A model generated the notes under the pieces. The model was given only the letters and a program-made list of their open reading frames with translations, had not been told where the DNA came from and searched no databases. DNA of 64,000 nt, taken from NCBI RefSeq assembly GCF_023954305.1, contig NZ_JAMLIG010000004.1:240902-304901 (forward strand). The letters run 5' to 3'. Position 1 is the stretch's first letter, and each line of letters begins with the position of its first letter. This document shows, one piece after another, positions 1 through 8,344 of this stretch. Origin of the DNA: Mesorhizobium sp. (GTDB taxonomy: Bacteria; Pseudomonadota; Alphaproteobacteria; Rhizobiales; Rhizobiaceae). The position numbers were made by a program, and so were the translations under genes.

Positions 1-729
1 TCCGCGCTCGCGGATCACCTGCGACAAGCCGTCGAGGATCTCGCGCAAATTGCCGCCCGACGCGGTCTGGATCGACACGGCGGTGACGAAGAGCGGCAGG
101 TCCTCATGGCCAACCCGGGCGAACATGTTCTGTAGCGCCGTCACCAGATCCGAGCCGTAGGTGACCTCGTCGGCGACCATGCCGAACTCGGTGCCGATGG
201 GGTCAGCCATTTCCCGGGCCACCATCGAAATCGCAACGGGCACCGGATGGCCGGCCTTCAGGCTGCGGGTGATGAGTTCCAGCGCCTCGGGCAGCTGGAT
301 GCCGAACATCTTGTGCCGGCGCGAGCGGAAGAGGCGCAGCGCCATGACCGGGAAGGCAAGAGCCGCGACCGCGGATACGCCGAGGCCGGCGATCAGCGGC
401 AGGCCGAACCAGACCGCGACGATGCCGGCGGCGAAGGCCGCCCCCGAGGAATAGGCGAGGAAGCGCGGCAAGGGCGTCGCGATGCCGGACTGGGTGCGCA
501 GCGCGCGCAGCCCGTCGAGCGAGAAGACGGCGCCGTCGTCCACGCCGCGTTCCTTGCGCAGCTGGATCAGCACTTGCTCCTGGGTGAGCTTTTGGTCCTG
601 CAGCCTGACGCGGCGGTTGATCGCGTTGCGCCGATCGGCCCGCCTGGCATGCAGGAGGTAGACGGCTTCAGCGACCATGATCGCGGACAACGCCACTCCT
701 GCGTAGACGGCGAGCAGCGGCGAGAACAT
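1..729 (-). CDS. tadB: Tad pilus platform protein TadB (partial, runs off the left edge)
   Basis: Inner-membrane platform protein (type II secretion F family) of a Tad/Flp pilus machine; with its partner TadC it couples the TadA ATPase to pilin polymerisation. About 243 codons are present and the C-terminal part is missing. A hydrophobic N-terminal segment (residues 5-26) and a second membrane block (about 92-133) precede the F-domain, whose start LPEALELITRSLKAGHP is at 146-162. The ATG overlaps the tadA stop by one base (TGATG), which implies translational coupling and fixes the start. It is the last visible gene of the cpa/tad operon; tadC and tadD would be expected just outside. Confidence 0.9.
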   Translation of the reverse strand, partial: MFSPLLAVYAGVALSAIMVAEAVYLLHARRADRRNAINRRVRLQDQKLTQEQVLIQLRKERGVDDGAVFSLDGLRALRTQSGIATPLPRFLAYSSGAAFAAGIVAVWFGLPLIAGLGVSAVAALAFPVMALRLFRSRRHKMFGIQLPEALELITRSLKAGHPVPVAISMVAREMADPIGTEFGMVADEVTYGSDLVTALQNMFARVGHEDLPLFVTAVSIQTASGGNLREILDGLSQVIRERG

Positions 730-2162
730 CAGTCCTGCCTTCCGGGCTCGAAATACCGGCCCGGGAACTCGATTCCCATCGCCTTCAGGTCCTCGAGGAA
801 GCGCGGCCGGATACCCGTCGCCTCGTAATGGCCCAGGATCTTGCCGTCGCCGTCCATTCCGGTCCGCACGAAGCGGAAGATCTCCTGCATCTGGATGACG
901 TCTCCCTCCATGCCGGTTACCTCGGCGACGCTCGTCACCTTGCGCTTGCCGTCTGACAGCCGCGTCAGCTGGACGATCACGTCGAGCGCCGAGGCGATCT
1001 GGCTGCGGATGGACTGTACCGTCATTGGCATGCCGGTCATGCCGAGCATCTGTTCGAGGCGCGACAGCGCGTCGCGGGGCGTGTTGGCGTGGATCGTCGC
1101 CATCGAGCCTTCGTGGCCGGTGTTCATCGCCTGCAGCATGTCGAACGCCTCCTCGCCGCGGCACTCGCCAAGGATGACGCGGTCAGGGCGCATGCGCAGC
1201 GCGTTCTTGACGAGATCGCGCTGCTTCAGTTCGCCATGACCTTCGATGTTGGCCGGCCGCGTCTCCATGCGTGCGACATGCGGCTGCTGCAGCTGGAGCT
1301 CGGCGGCGTCCTCGATAGTGATCAGCCGCTCGTCCTCGGGGATGAAGGCCGACAGCGCGTTGAGCATGGTCGTCTTGCCTGTGCCGGTGCCGCCGGAGAT
1401 GATCGTCGTCTTGCGGGCATGGACCGCCGCCGCCAACACCTCGGCCATATTCTGCGTCAGCGCGCCGAACTCGACCAGCTTGTGCAGGCCGAGCTTGTTC
1501 TTGGAGAATTTGCGGATCGAGACCAGCGGGCCGTCGACGCCGACCGGGCGGATCGCGGCGTTGAAGCGCGAGCCGTCGAGCATGCGCGCGTCGACCATCG
1601 GCTGGGATTCGTCGACGCGGCGGCCGACCGCGGCGACGATCTTGTTGATGATGCGCAACAGATGCGCCTCGTCCTTGAACGGCACGTGGACCTGCGTCAG
1701 CTTGCCCTTGCGCTCGACGAAGCAGTTCTGATGCCCGTTGATCAGGATGTCGTTGATGTCCGGATCCTTGAGCAGCGGCTCCAGCGGACCGAGACCCACC
1801 ATCTCGTCGACGATGTCGTCGACCAGCGCCTCTAGTTCGGCGACATTGATGGCGAGACGCTCCTCGCGCGTTTTCTGCGAGACGAACTCGTGCACCTGCC
1901 GGCGCATCTCGTCCCTGGGCAGCCGCTCCAGCGCGACGAGATTGATCTCCTCGATGAGCATGCGGTGAATGCGCACGCGCGCATCCGCCACGCGGTTCGA
2001 GGTGGCCGCCTTCGCCGGATCGCCGGCCGGCTGCGGCGCGGGCTTGGGGTGCGGCTTGCGCGTTGTCGGGATGATGACCGCCACGTGGGGTTCCGACGCA
2101 GGTTGCGCCGGCCGGGCGTCCTGCGGCGGACGGTTCTTGAGGGCGGAGAAGCGGCTGTTCAT
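729..2162 (-). CDS. cpaF: Tad pilus assembly ATPase TadA/CpaF
   Basis: Hexameric secretion ATPase that powers assembly of Flp/Tad pili at the cytoplasmic face of the inner membrane. The 477-residue protein has a proline-rich disordered N-terminus (about 1-60) and an N-terminal secretion-ATPase domain. It then has Walker A GGTGTGKT (257-264), the Asp-box region ITIEDAAELQ (281-290), Walker B VILGECRGEEA (329-339) and the His-box-like ATIHAN (355-360), all intact, so an active enzyme is expected. The start ATG overlaps the cpaE stop as ATGA, and the gene couples to tadB at its other end. Length and motif order are typical of CpaF. Confidence 0.95.
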   Translation of the reverse strand: MNSRFSALKNRPPQDARPAQPASEPHVAVIIPTTRKPHPKPAPQPAGDPAKAATSNRVADARVRIHRMLIEEINLVALERLPRDEMRRQVHEFVSQKTREERLAINVAELEALVDDIVDEMVGLGPLEPLLKDPDINDILINGHQNCFVERKGKLTQVHVPFKDEAHLLRIINKIVAAVGRRVDESQPMVDARMLDGSRFNAAIRPVGVDGPLVSIRKFSKNKLGLHKLVEFGALTQNMAEVLAAAVHARKTTIISGGTGTGKTTMLNALSAFIPEDERLITIEDAAELQLQQPHVARMETRPANIEGHGELKQRDLVKNALRMRPDRVILGECRGEEAFDMLQAMNTGHEGSMATIHANTPRDALSRLEQMLGMTGMPMTVQSIRSQIASALDVIVQLTRLSDGKRKVTSVAEVTGMEGDVIQMQEIFRFVRTGMDGDGKILGHYEATGIRPRFLEDLKAMGIEFPGRYFEPGRQD

Positions 2163-3370
2163 CCAGCCCTCCTGATCAGCCGGATGCCGCGGCCGAACAG
2201 CGATGACTGCTTCTTGGCGGTGGCCGCAGCCTCTTCCGGCAGGATGATGCGGCGCAGATCGGCGATGACGTTCGCCTCAGCGTCGATCGCGTGCAGCGGC
2301 ACACCGCGGTCCACAGCTTCGCGGACGAGCTTGTAGTTGTTCGAGATGCCGCCGACGAAATGCTCGCCGAGGATCGCCTCGACGTCGGCCTGGCGGATGC
2401 CTGTCTCGAACTTCTTCTGTTCGTAGCGGTTGACGATGACACGGGGCTTCACCTCCCGTCCGGCCGTTTCGTAGATCGCCTGGATCAGGCGCTGGGTGTG
2501 TCGCAGGCACGGGACGGTCATCTCGGCGACGATGTAGAGTTTGTTGGAACCGAGCAGCACCGTCTCGGTCCACGGAAACCAGGTGCGCGGCATGTCTATG
2601 ACGACATTGTCGAAATAGGCGGAGACCAGGTCGAGCACGCGCACGACGACATCGGTGTTGAACGAGCGCATCTCCGACGGATGTGTCGGGGCGGCGAGCA
2701 CGCACAGCCCGCTCTCGTGCTTGGACAGCATCAGGTCCAGCAACTGCCGGTCGAGACGTTCGGGGTTGTTCTCGATCTCGGTGATGTCGAACAGCGGTTC
2801 CAGGTCGAGATATTCCGCGCAGGCGCCCTGCTGGAAATTGAGATCGACGACGCAGGTCGAGGCCGCGCGCGTGGCGGAATTGTGTAGCTGGAACGCCGTC
2901 TGGAGCGCCAGCGTCGTCGTCCCCACGCCGCCGGCGGCCGGCATGAAGGTGTAGATTTCGGATTCGCTGCGATCCTCCCTCCCTGGCCCCTGGAGGGCAC
3001 GGATGCAGGAGCGGACCAAGTCGGCGGTCGTCACCGGTTTTACTAGAAAATCCGAAACCTGCAGCTGGACCAGCATGCGAACGGCTGCGGCGCTGAACTC
3101 CTGCGTCACCACGACGACCGGTGCCCTGCCCTCGAGCCGGCGCATCACCCTTTGCAGCGACTCGATCTCGAGGAGACGCGCCACATCCATGTCGATGATG
3201 ACCGCGCCGCACTCGGAATCCTGGACTTCACCACGCAGGTCGGCAACGTTGCGCTCCACCACCAGAAGCTCGATCTTCTCCGATGAGGCGAAAGCGGTAC
3301 GCGTTTCCTTCACGAAGTCCCGGTCGGTCGAGACGAGGAGGATACGACGGTTCTTCGGCTGGCTCACCAT
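2159..3370 (-). CDS. cpaE: Tad pilus localisation protein CpaE/TadZ with degenerate P-loop
   Basis: MinD/ParA-like protein that positions Tad pilus machinery at the pole in studied alphaproteobacteria. Residues 8-125 form a receiver-like domain; after a linker the ATPase-like domain starts near 138. The P-loop reads PAAGGVGTTT (144-153), so the lysine of the deviant Walker A (KGGxGK) and the second lysine are both absent and nucleotide hydrolysis is doubtful. I chose the start MVSQPKNRRI because GGGGAGAAGG lies directly before it; an upstream in-frame ATG would add 45 Arg/Pro-rich residues that overlap the preceding lipoprotein gene. It is coupled to cpaF by ATGA. Confidence 0.88.
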   Translation of the reverse strand: MVSQPKNRRILLVSTDRDFVKETRTAFASSEKIELLVVERNVADLRGEVQDSECGAVIIDMDVARLLEIESLQRVMRRLEGRAPVVVVTQEFSAAAVRMLVQLQVSDFLVKPVTTADLVRSCIRALQGPGREDRSESEIYTFMPAAGGVGTTTLALQTAFQLHNSATRAASTCVVDLNFQQGACAEYLDLEPLFDITEIENNPERLDRQLLDLMLSKHESGLCVLAAPTHPSEMRSFNTDVVVRVLDLVSAYFDNVVIDMPRTWFPWTETVLLGSNKLYIVAEMTVPCLRHTQRLIQAIYETAGREVKPRVIVNRYEQKKFETGIRQADVEAILGEHFVGGISNNYKLVREAVDRGVPLHAIDAEANVIADLRRIILPEEAAATAKKQSSLFGRGIRLIRRAG

Positions 3371-3383
3371 CCTTCTCCCCGTG

Positions 3384-3653
3384 TCAATTGTCGCTGCCGT
3401 CTTTTGCGGCCGGTTTTTCCGGCGCGGCGGATGCGGACGCGGACGCGCGCGTGGCCGGGACCCTGAGGTCGGTGTCCTCGACGCCCGGTTGCCAAGGGTC
3501 GACAATCTGCATCACGGTGTTGGCCGCGATCGCGTTGCCGGCGCCGGAGGTGACACCTTCCTGGCGGCCGACGCCGTCGCCCACGCAGCCCGCGAGCGTC
3601 AGCGCCGCGCCGAAAAGCAAGACCAGACGGGTTCGCATCCTGCTCGTCCTCAT
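3384..3653 (-). CDS. Small lipoprotein of the Tad locus in the CpaD position
   Basis: Eighty-nine-residue predicted lipoprotein: positive N-terminus, hydrophobic stretch and lipobox LTLAGC, so Cys22 should be lipidated. The mature part holds a short conserved-looking block GNAIAANTVMQIVDPWQPG and a low-complexity Ala/Ser/Pro/Lys tail. It starts at an ATGA overlap with the secretin gene and ends 13 bases before cpaE, exactly where cpaD lies in other loci. It is far shorter than a usual CpaD (over 200 residues). I infer a pilot or accessory role for the outer-membrane secretin, but no function can be assigned from sequence. Confidence 0.75.
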   Translation of the reverse strand: MRTSRMRTRLVLLFGAALTLAGCVGDGVGRQEGVTSGAGNAIAANTVMQIVDPWQPGVEDTDLRVPATRASASASAAPEKPAAKDGSDN

Positions 3654-5071
3654 TGCAGATCGAGGAAATGGCCGACGGTCGCCGTGCGGCCCCCGTTCAG
3701 TGCGACCGAAGCGCGATCGCCGGCGAGCCTCACCTCTTCCTGATTGGCCAGGAAATAGTCCGCATCGCTGGCGGGCGCCGTCTGGTCGGCGGGGGTCGCA
3801 ACCTTCTTGGTCGGATCGATCGGCTTGACCAGATAGGGCGTGACGATGATGACGAGATCGGTCTCGCGGCGCTGATAGGCCTTAGACGAAAACAGCGCGC
3901 CGAGAACGGGCAGACGGCTGAGACCCGGTATGCCCTGCGTCGTCGCGTCGTTCTGGCTCTGCAGCAGTCCGGCGATCATGAAGCTCTGACCGCTCTTCAA
4001 GTCGACCGACGTCTTGGCCCTGCGCACGACGAAGCCTGGGATCGCGATGTCGCCGATCTTGTAGGAGGAAGAATTGTCGACGGAAGAGACTTCCGGCTCG
4101 ATGTCGAGGCTGATTAACCCGTCGGTCAGAACGTTCGGCGTGAAATCCAGGCCGACGCCGAACTTCTTGTACTCGACGGTGATCTTGTCGCCGTCCTGGG
4201 AAACCGGGATCGGAAACTCCCCGCCGGCCAGGAAGCTCGCCTTTTGGCCCGACCGCGCGATCAGGTTCGGCTCGGCCAGTCGGCGGGCGACGCCGCGGTC
4301 CTCCAGCGCCTTGATCGCAACGTCGATCGACCATCCGCCCGTGACGATGCCGCCTATGATTTCGGCCGCAGGCAGGTTGCCCGACGCGCTCGGATTGGAA
4401 TTGAACTCGAAACCGCCGCCGGGGCCCATATAGCTCGCATTGATCTGCGTGCCGAGTTCCCTGCCGACCTGGCGGTTGATTTCGACGAAGCGGACATTGA
4501 GCTGGACCTGCTGCGAAGACGAGATCTTGACGGAATCGATTACCTCCTCCTCGCCCGAATAGCGGTCGGCGATCTTCTTGGCCTTGTCGGCTGCGACGGC
4601 GTCTTCGGCTGAACCCGAGAGCACGATCCGCCCATTCGCCGAGCCGACCTTGATGTTCGAGCCCGGCACGGCGTCACGGATCGTACCCGCCAGCCCCTTG
4701 GTGTCGAGCGTGACCTCGATGTCGACCGTACCCACAAGCTGCTTGCGTTCGTCGAAGAGGGCGATGCCGGTGGTGCCCAGTTCGTTGCCAAGCACGTAGA
4801 ACGAGCGGTCGGTGAGCGGCGTAACATTGGCGATCGACGGATCGCCAATAACAATCTCATAGAAGGGAGCGTTGGTCTTGACCGTCTGCGGCTTGCCTTT
4901 CGCCACTTTGACGCTGGAGTTGCGCTCGGCGGAGATCTGGATCGCTTGCGCCGATGCCGGCTGCGACAGGGCCGGCAGCGCGGCGATCAGCGCCGCGGCG
5001 AGGCCAGCCGCGATTCGCCGCATCACCCGCAGGCGCTCCGCGCCCGCATTTCTCCCGTCAACCCCGTCCAT
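3650..5071 (-). CDS. cpaC: Tad pilus outer-membrane secretin CpaC/RcpA
   Basis: Secretin forming the outer-membrane channel for the Tad pilus. An N-terminal signal sequence (RIAAGLAAALIAALPALS, ending ASA-Q) is followed by an N0/pilus-assembly domain (about 45-115), a BON-like segment (IRDAVPGSNIKVGSANGRIV) and the secretin beta-barrel domain (about 225-425). The latter includes GDIAIPGFVVRRAKTSVDL and SFMIAGLLQSQ. The first ATG gives a long n-region; a second ATG 16 codons later (MRRIAAGL) is also possible, and only the first has a G-rich Shine-Dalgarno. The gene lies 31 bases after cpaB and overlaps the next lipoprotein gene as ATGA. Confidence 0.93.
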   Translation of the reverse strand: MDGVDGRNAGAERLRVMRRIAAGLAAALIAALPALSQPASAQAIQISAERNSSVKVAKGKPQTVKTNAPFYEIVIGDPSIANVTPLTDRSFYVLGNELGTTGIALFDERKQLVGTVDIEVTLDTKGLAGTIRDAVPGSNIKVGSANGRIVLSGSAEDAVAADKAKKIADRYSGEEEVIDSVKISSSQQVQLNVRFVEINRQVGRELGTQINASYMGPGGGFEFNSNPSASGNLPAAEIIGGIVTGGWSIDVAIKALEDRGVARRLAEPNLIARSGQKASFLAGGEFPIPVSQDGDKITVEYKKFGVGLDFTPNVLTDGLISLDIEPEVSSVDNSSSYKIGDIAIPGFVVRRAKTSVDLKSGQSFMIAGLLQSQNDATTQGIPGLSRLPVLGALFSSKAYQRRETDLVIIVTPYLVKPIDPTKKVATPADQTAPASDADYFLANQEEVRLAGDRASVALNGGRTATVGHFLDLQ

Positions 5072-5102
5072 CGCCCCTGCCCCTGCCCGAGAATTCGCCG
5101 TC

Positions 5103-6026
5103 CTAGTTCTCCTGTGACGGCACCACGTAGGATTGCGGCTCCCCCTGGCCCCGCGTCACCATGATTTTTCGTGTTGCCGGCTTCTCCGGCGCAGCGAACA
5201 CATCGGTCACGCTCGTCGCCGCGGCGCTGACCACATTGGCGACCGAACCGCCGAAGGAGGAAATGGTTGTGAGCCCTTCCGCCGCGGTTCCGCCTTCGCT
5301 CGATGCGCGCAGCGACAGCGACAGCGTGCCGATGTTGCGGGCGAGCGCGATCTTCTGAGCGCCTTCGGCATCGACTTCGACCGTCACCGACGAGGTGACC
5401 TGGGGCGCTGCCTGGCGTTCGTCCGCGCCTTGTCCGACCGAAACCACCTTGACGTTGTCCAGCACGATCTCGGAGGTCAGCGTCGAACCGGTCGCTCCTT
5501 GCGCGTTCTTCTCGACTTCGGCGATTTTGCCGGCGTCGCGGGTCAGAACCACGTCGACGCGGTCGCCAGGCGTGATGAAGCCGGCCACGCCGGCGATCTC
5601 GTCGGTTTTGATGGTGACCGCCCGCATACCGGGCGACAGCAGATTTGACAGGCTGGCCCGGCCATTGGCGCCCGAGAGCTTCGCCAGCAGAATCGGCTCG
5701 TTCGGTTCCATCGGCGAGAGGACGACGCGGCCGCCATCGGCGAGCAGCTCGTCGATCCTGGCGAAGGCGCCCTGCGGCAGCGCATCCTGCGGCCAGGGAA
5801 TCTCGGCGAGCTGGGCCGCTTCCAGCGCCATGCCGTAGCGCAGCGCCTCCTTGGCGACGACGATGGACTTGAATTCGACCTTTGGCGCCGCAGGGACGGC
5901 TACTTCCGCCGACAGCCGCTCGACGCGCGCATTCGCGGAACTCCTGATCCAGTAGTCCGCCGCGAATATCGATACCGCGCCGATGACCGCCGCGATCCCG
6001 ATCATCGGAATGATCTTGCCTTTCAC
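5103..6026 (-). CDS. cpaB: Flp pilus assembly protein CpaB/RcpC
   Basis: Periplasmic, membrane-anchored pilus assembly protein, first gene of the visible operon. A single N-terminal transmembrane anchor (MIGIAAVIGAVSIFAADYW) is followed by a SAF domain beginning near IVVAKEALRYGM and an RcpC/CpaB domain (ITPGDRVDVVLTRD). The GTG start was chosen because GGAG sits six bases upstream and the product then has the short n-region of the family; a longer in-frame ATG version would add 43 unrelated residues reaching into the promoter region. The product is 307 residues, within the family range. Its promoter must lie in the 237-bp gap shared with parE. Confidence 0.9.
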   Translation of the reverse strand: MKGKIIPMIGIAAVIGAVSIFAADYWIRSSANARVERLSAEVAVPAAPKVEFKSIVVAKEALRYGMALEAAQLAEIPWPQDALPQGAFARIDELLADGGRVVLSPMEPNEPILLAKLSGANGRASLSNLLSPGMRAVTIKTDEIAGVAGFITPGDRVDVVLTRDAGKIAEVEKNAQGATGSTLTSEIVLDNVKVVSVGQGADERQAAPQVTSSVTVEVDAEGAQKIALARNIGTLSLSLRASSEGGTAAEGLTTISSFGGSVANVVSAAATSVTDVFAAPEKPATRKIMVTRGQGEPQSYVVPSQEN

Positions 6027-6185
6027 TGCCTGCTCCAAGCCCCGGCGGCGACCCGCTCTTTGGACGAACGCTAGAGGAGAGTTCTCAACAAAGTTCGTGT
6101 GCGTTGTTTCAAATGCCGGGAATTCGCCGCTATTGGTTATGAAACGGTTTCGCAACGGCTACGCGATAACCTGCGGCGAGCCTAC

Positions 6186-6200
6186 GAACGGAACACGAAC
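6186..6200. promoter_or_regulatory. LexA (SOS) box GAAC-N7-GAAC upstream of parE
   Basis: GAAC, seven bases (GGAACAC), GAAC: a perfect match to the alphaproteobacterial LexA site, which is GTTC-N7-GTTC on the other strand. It lies 63 bases ahead of the parE ATG and in the gap shared with cpaB. It partly overlaps a 9-bp inverted repeat (ACACGAACG and CGTTCGTGT, 17-base loop) that continues toward parE. LexA control of parE is inferred from the motif and from its reported presence in alphaproteobacterial SOS regulons as I recall them; it is not demonstrated here. Confidence 0.7.
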
Positions 6201-6263
6201 GCAGTCGCGCGGTCGCGTCGTTCGTGTCATTCTCCCGCTGATTCGCATGTCTGCCAGGACCTC

Positions 6264-8324
6264 ATGAACGAACGCCCCAAAGACGACCTGTTTTCGATGG
6301 CCGCGCAGCCGCTGAAGCCGGCCGAAAAGCCGGCGCGGCCGCTCGACCCGATCCTGCAGGCGGCCCAGAAGCGCGTGGTCGCGCCGAAGGACGCGTCGGA
6401 AGTCTATGACGCCAGTTCGATCGAGGTTCTGGAAGGGCTGGAACCCGTGCGCCGGCGGCCGGGCATGTATATCGGGGGGACCGACGAGAAGGCGCTGCAT
6501 CACCTGTTCGCCGAGGTGATCGACAACTCGATGGACGAGGCGGTTGCGGGCCACGCGACGTTCATCGAGGTGGAACTGGACGCCGCCGGCTATCTGACTG
6601 TGACCGACAACGGCCGCGGCATTCCGGTCGACCCGCACCCCAAATTCAAGAACAAGTCGGCGCTCGAGGTCATCATGACCACGCTGCATGCCGGCGGAAA
6701 GTTCGATTCAAAGGTGTACGAGACCTCCGGCGGTCTGCACGGCGTCGGCGTCTCCGTGGTCAACGCGCTGTCCGACGATCTCGAGGTCGAGGTCGCGCGC
6801 GGCCGCCAGCTCTACCGCCAGCGTTTTTCACGCGGCGTGCCGCAGGGCGGACTGGAGAGCCTGGGTGAGGTGCACAACCGGCGCGGCACGCGCGTGCGTT
6901 TCCATCCCGACGCCGACATTTTCGGCAGGGGCGCGAAATTCGAGCCGGCGCGCATCTATAAGATGGCGCGGTCGAAAGCCTACCTCTTCGGCGGCGTCGA
7001 AATCCGCTGGTCGTGCGATCCGGCGCTGATCGGCGACAAGGACCAGACGCCGGCCAAGGCAGTGTTCCACTTCCCCGGCGGCCTGAAGGACTATCTGCTC
7101 GCGTCTCTCGACGGCGAGATGCAGGTGACGCGCGAGGTGTTCGCGGGCAAGAGCGAGAAGCAGGGCGGCCACGGCTCGATCGAATGGGCGGTGACGTGGT
7201 TCGGCGGCGACGGCTTCGTCAATTCCTACTGCAACACGATCCCCACGGCCGAGGGCGGCACCCATGAGGCCGGCTTTCGCAACGTGCTGACCCGCGGCCT
7301 GCGTGCCTATGCCGAGCTCACCGGCAACAAGCGCGCCGCCGTCGTCACCTCGGAGGATGTGATGATCTCCGCGGCGGGCATGCTGTCGGTGTTCATCCGC
7401 GAGCCGGAATTCGTCGGCCAGACCAAGGACCGCCTAGCGACGGTCGAGGCTTTGCGCATCGTCGAGAACGCGCTGCGCGACCCGTTCGACCACTGGCTGG
7501 CCGACAATCCGCAGGAAGCGACCAAGCTGCTCGACTGGGTGATCGCGCGCGCCGACGAGCGCATCCGCCGCCGCCAGGAGAAGGAGGTCTCGCGCAAGAG
7601 CGCGGTGCGCAAGCTGCGCCTGCCTGGCAAGCTCGCCGATTGCACGCAGAGTGGCGCGGCTGGCGCGGAACTGTTCATCGTCGAGGGCGATTCGGCCGGC
7701 GGCTCGGCCAAGCAGGCGCGCGACCGCGCCACCCAGGCGGTGCTGCCGTTGCGCGGCAAGATCCTCAACGTCGCATCCGCAGGTCACGACAAGCTGACGG
7801 CCAACCAACAGATCGCCGACCTGATCCAGGCGCTCGGCTGCGGCACGCGCTCGAAATACCGCGAAGACGATCTGCGCTACGAGCGCGTGATTATCATGAC
7901 CGACGCGGACGTCGACGGCGCCCACATCGCCTCGCTGCTGATCACCTTCTTCTACCAGGAGATGCCGGACCTGATCCGGGGCGGGCACCTGTTCCTGGCG
8001 GTGCCGCCTCTTTATGCGATCCGGCAGGGCGGCAAAGTGCTCTATGCGCGCGACGACGCACACAAGGACGAATTGCTGCGGACCGAGTTCACCGGCCGCG
8101 GCAAGGTCGAGATCGGCCGTTTCAAGGGTCTCGGCGAGATGATGGCCGCGCAGCTCAAGGAAACCACGATGGCCCGCGCCAAGCGCACGCTGTTGCGCGT
8201 CGACGTCATCGACGCGGCGGAAGCGACCAAGGCCGCGGTAGATTCGCTGATGGGCACGAAGCCCGAACTTCGTTTCCGCTTCATCCAGGAAAATGCCGAG
8301 TTCGTCGAGGAACTGGATATCTGA
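6264..8324 (+). CDS. parE: DNA topoisomerase IV subunit B
   Basis: ATPase subunit of topoisomerase IV, which decatenates daughter chromosomes together with ParC. Visible motifs are the GHKL ATPase box EVIDNSMDEA (84-93), DNGRGIP (115-121), the lid SGGLHGVGVSVVNALS (155-170), and the QTKDRL lysine loop. The TOPRIM elements are EGDSAGGSAKQARDR (about 474) and DADVDGAH (about 547). The 686-residue length and LPGKLADC favour ParE over GyrB, which is normally longer. ATG preceded by CAGGACCTC was chosen; the open frame continues upstream for 55 codons without family similarity and across the LexA box. The hydrolase gene follows closely on the same strand. Confidence 0.93.
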   Translation: MNERPKDDLFSMAAQPLKPAEKPARPLDPILQAAQKRVVAPKDASEVYDASSIEVLEGLEPVRRRPGMYIGGTDEKALHHLFAEVIDNSMDEAVAGHATFIEVELDAAGYLTVTDNGRGIPVDPHPKFKNKSALEVIMTTLHAGGKFDSKVYETSGGLHGVGVSVVNALSDDLEVEVARGRQLYRQRFSRGVPQGGLESLGEVHNRRGTRVRFHPDADIFGRGAKFEPARIYKMARSKAYLFGGVEIRWSCDPALIGDKDQTPAKAVFHFPGGLKDYLLASLDGEMQVTREVFAGKSEKQGGHGSIEWAVTWFGGDGFVNSYCNTIPTAEGGTHEAGFRNVLTRGLRAYAELTGNKRAAVVTSEDVMISAAGMLSVFIREPEFVGQTKDRLATVEALRIVENALRDPFDHWLADNPQEATKLLDWVIARADERIRRRQEKEVSRKSAVRKLRLPGKLADCTQSGAAGAELFIVEGDSAGGSAKQARDRATQAVLPLRGKILNVASAGHDKLTANQQIADLIQALGCGTRSKYREDDLRYERVIIMTDADVDGAHIASLLITFFYQEMPDLIRGGHLFLAVPPLYAIRQGGKVLYARDDAHKDELLRTEFTGRGKVEIGRFKGLGEMMAAQLKETTMARAKRTLLRVDVIDAAEATKAAVDSLMGTKPELRFRFIQENAEFVEELDI

Positions 8325-8344
8325 CTCTGGACAGGGAGGACGGC

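Noticed and set aside
6081..6096. GTTC-TCAACAAA-GTTC as a second LexA box near cpaB
   Set aside because: The half sites are eight bases apart; the LexA spacing is seven, so it is a near miss.
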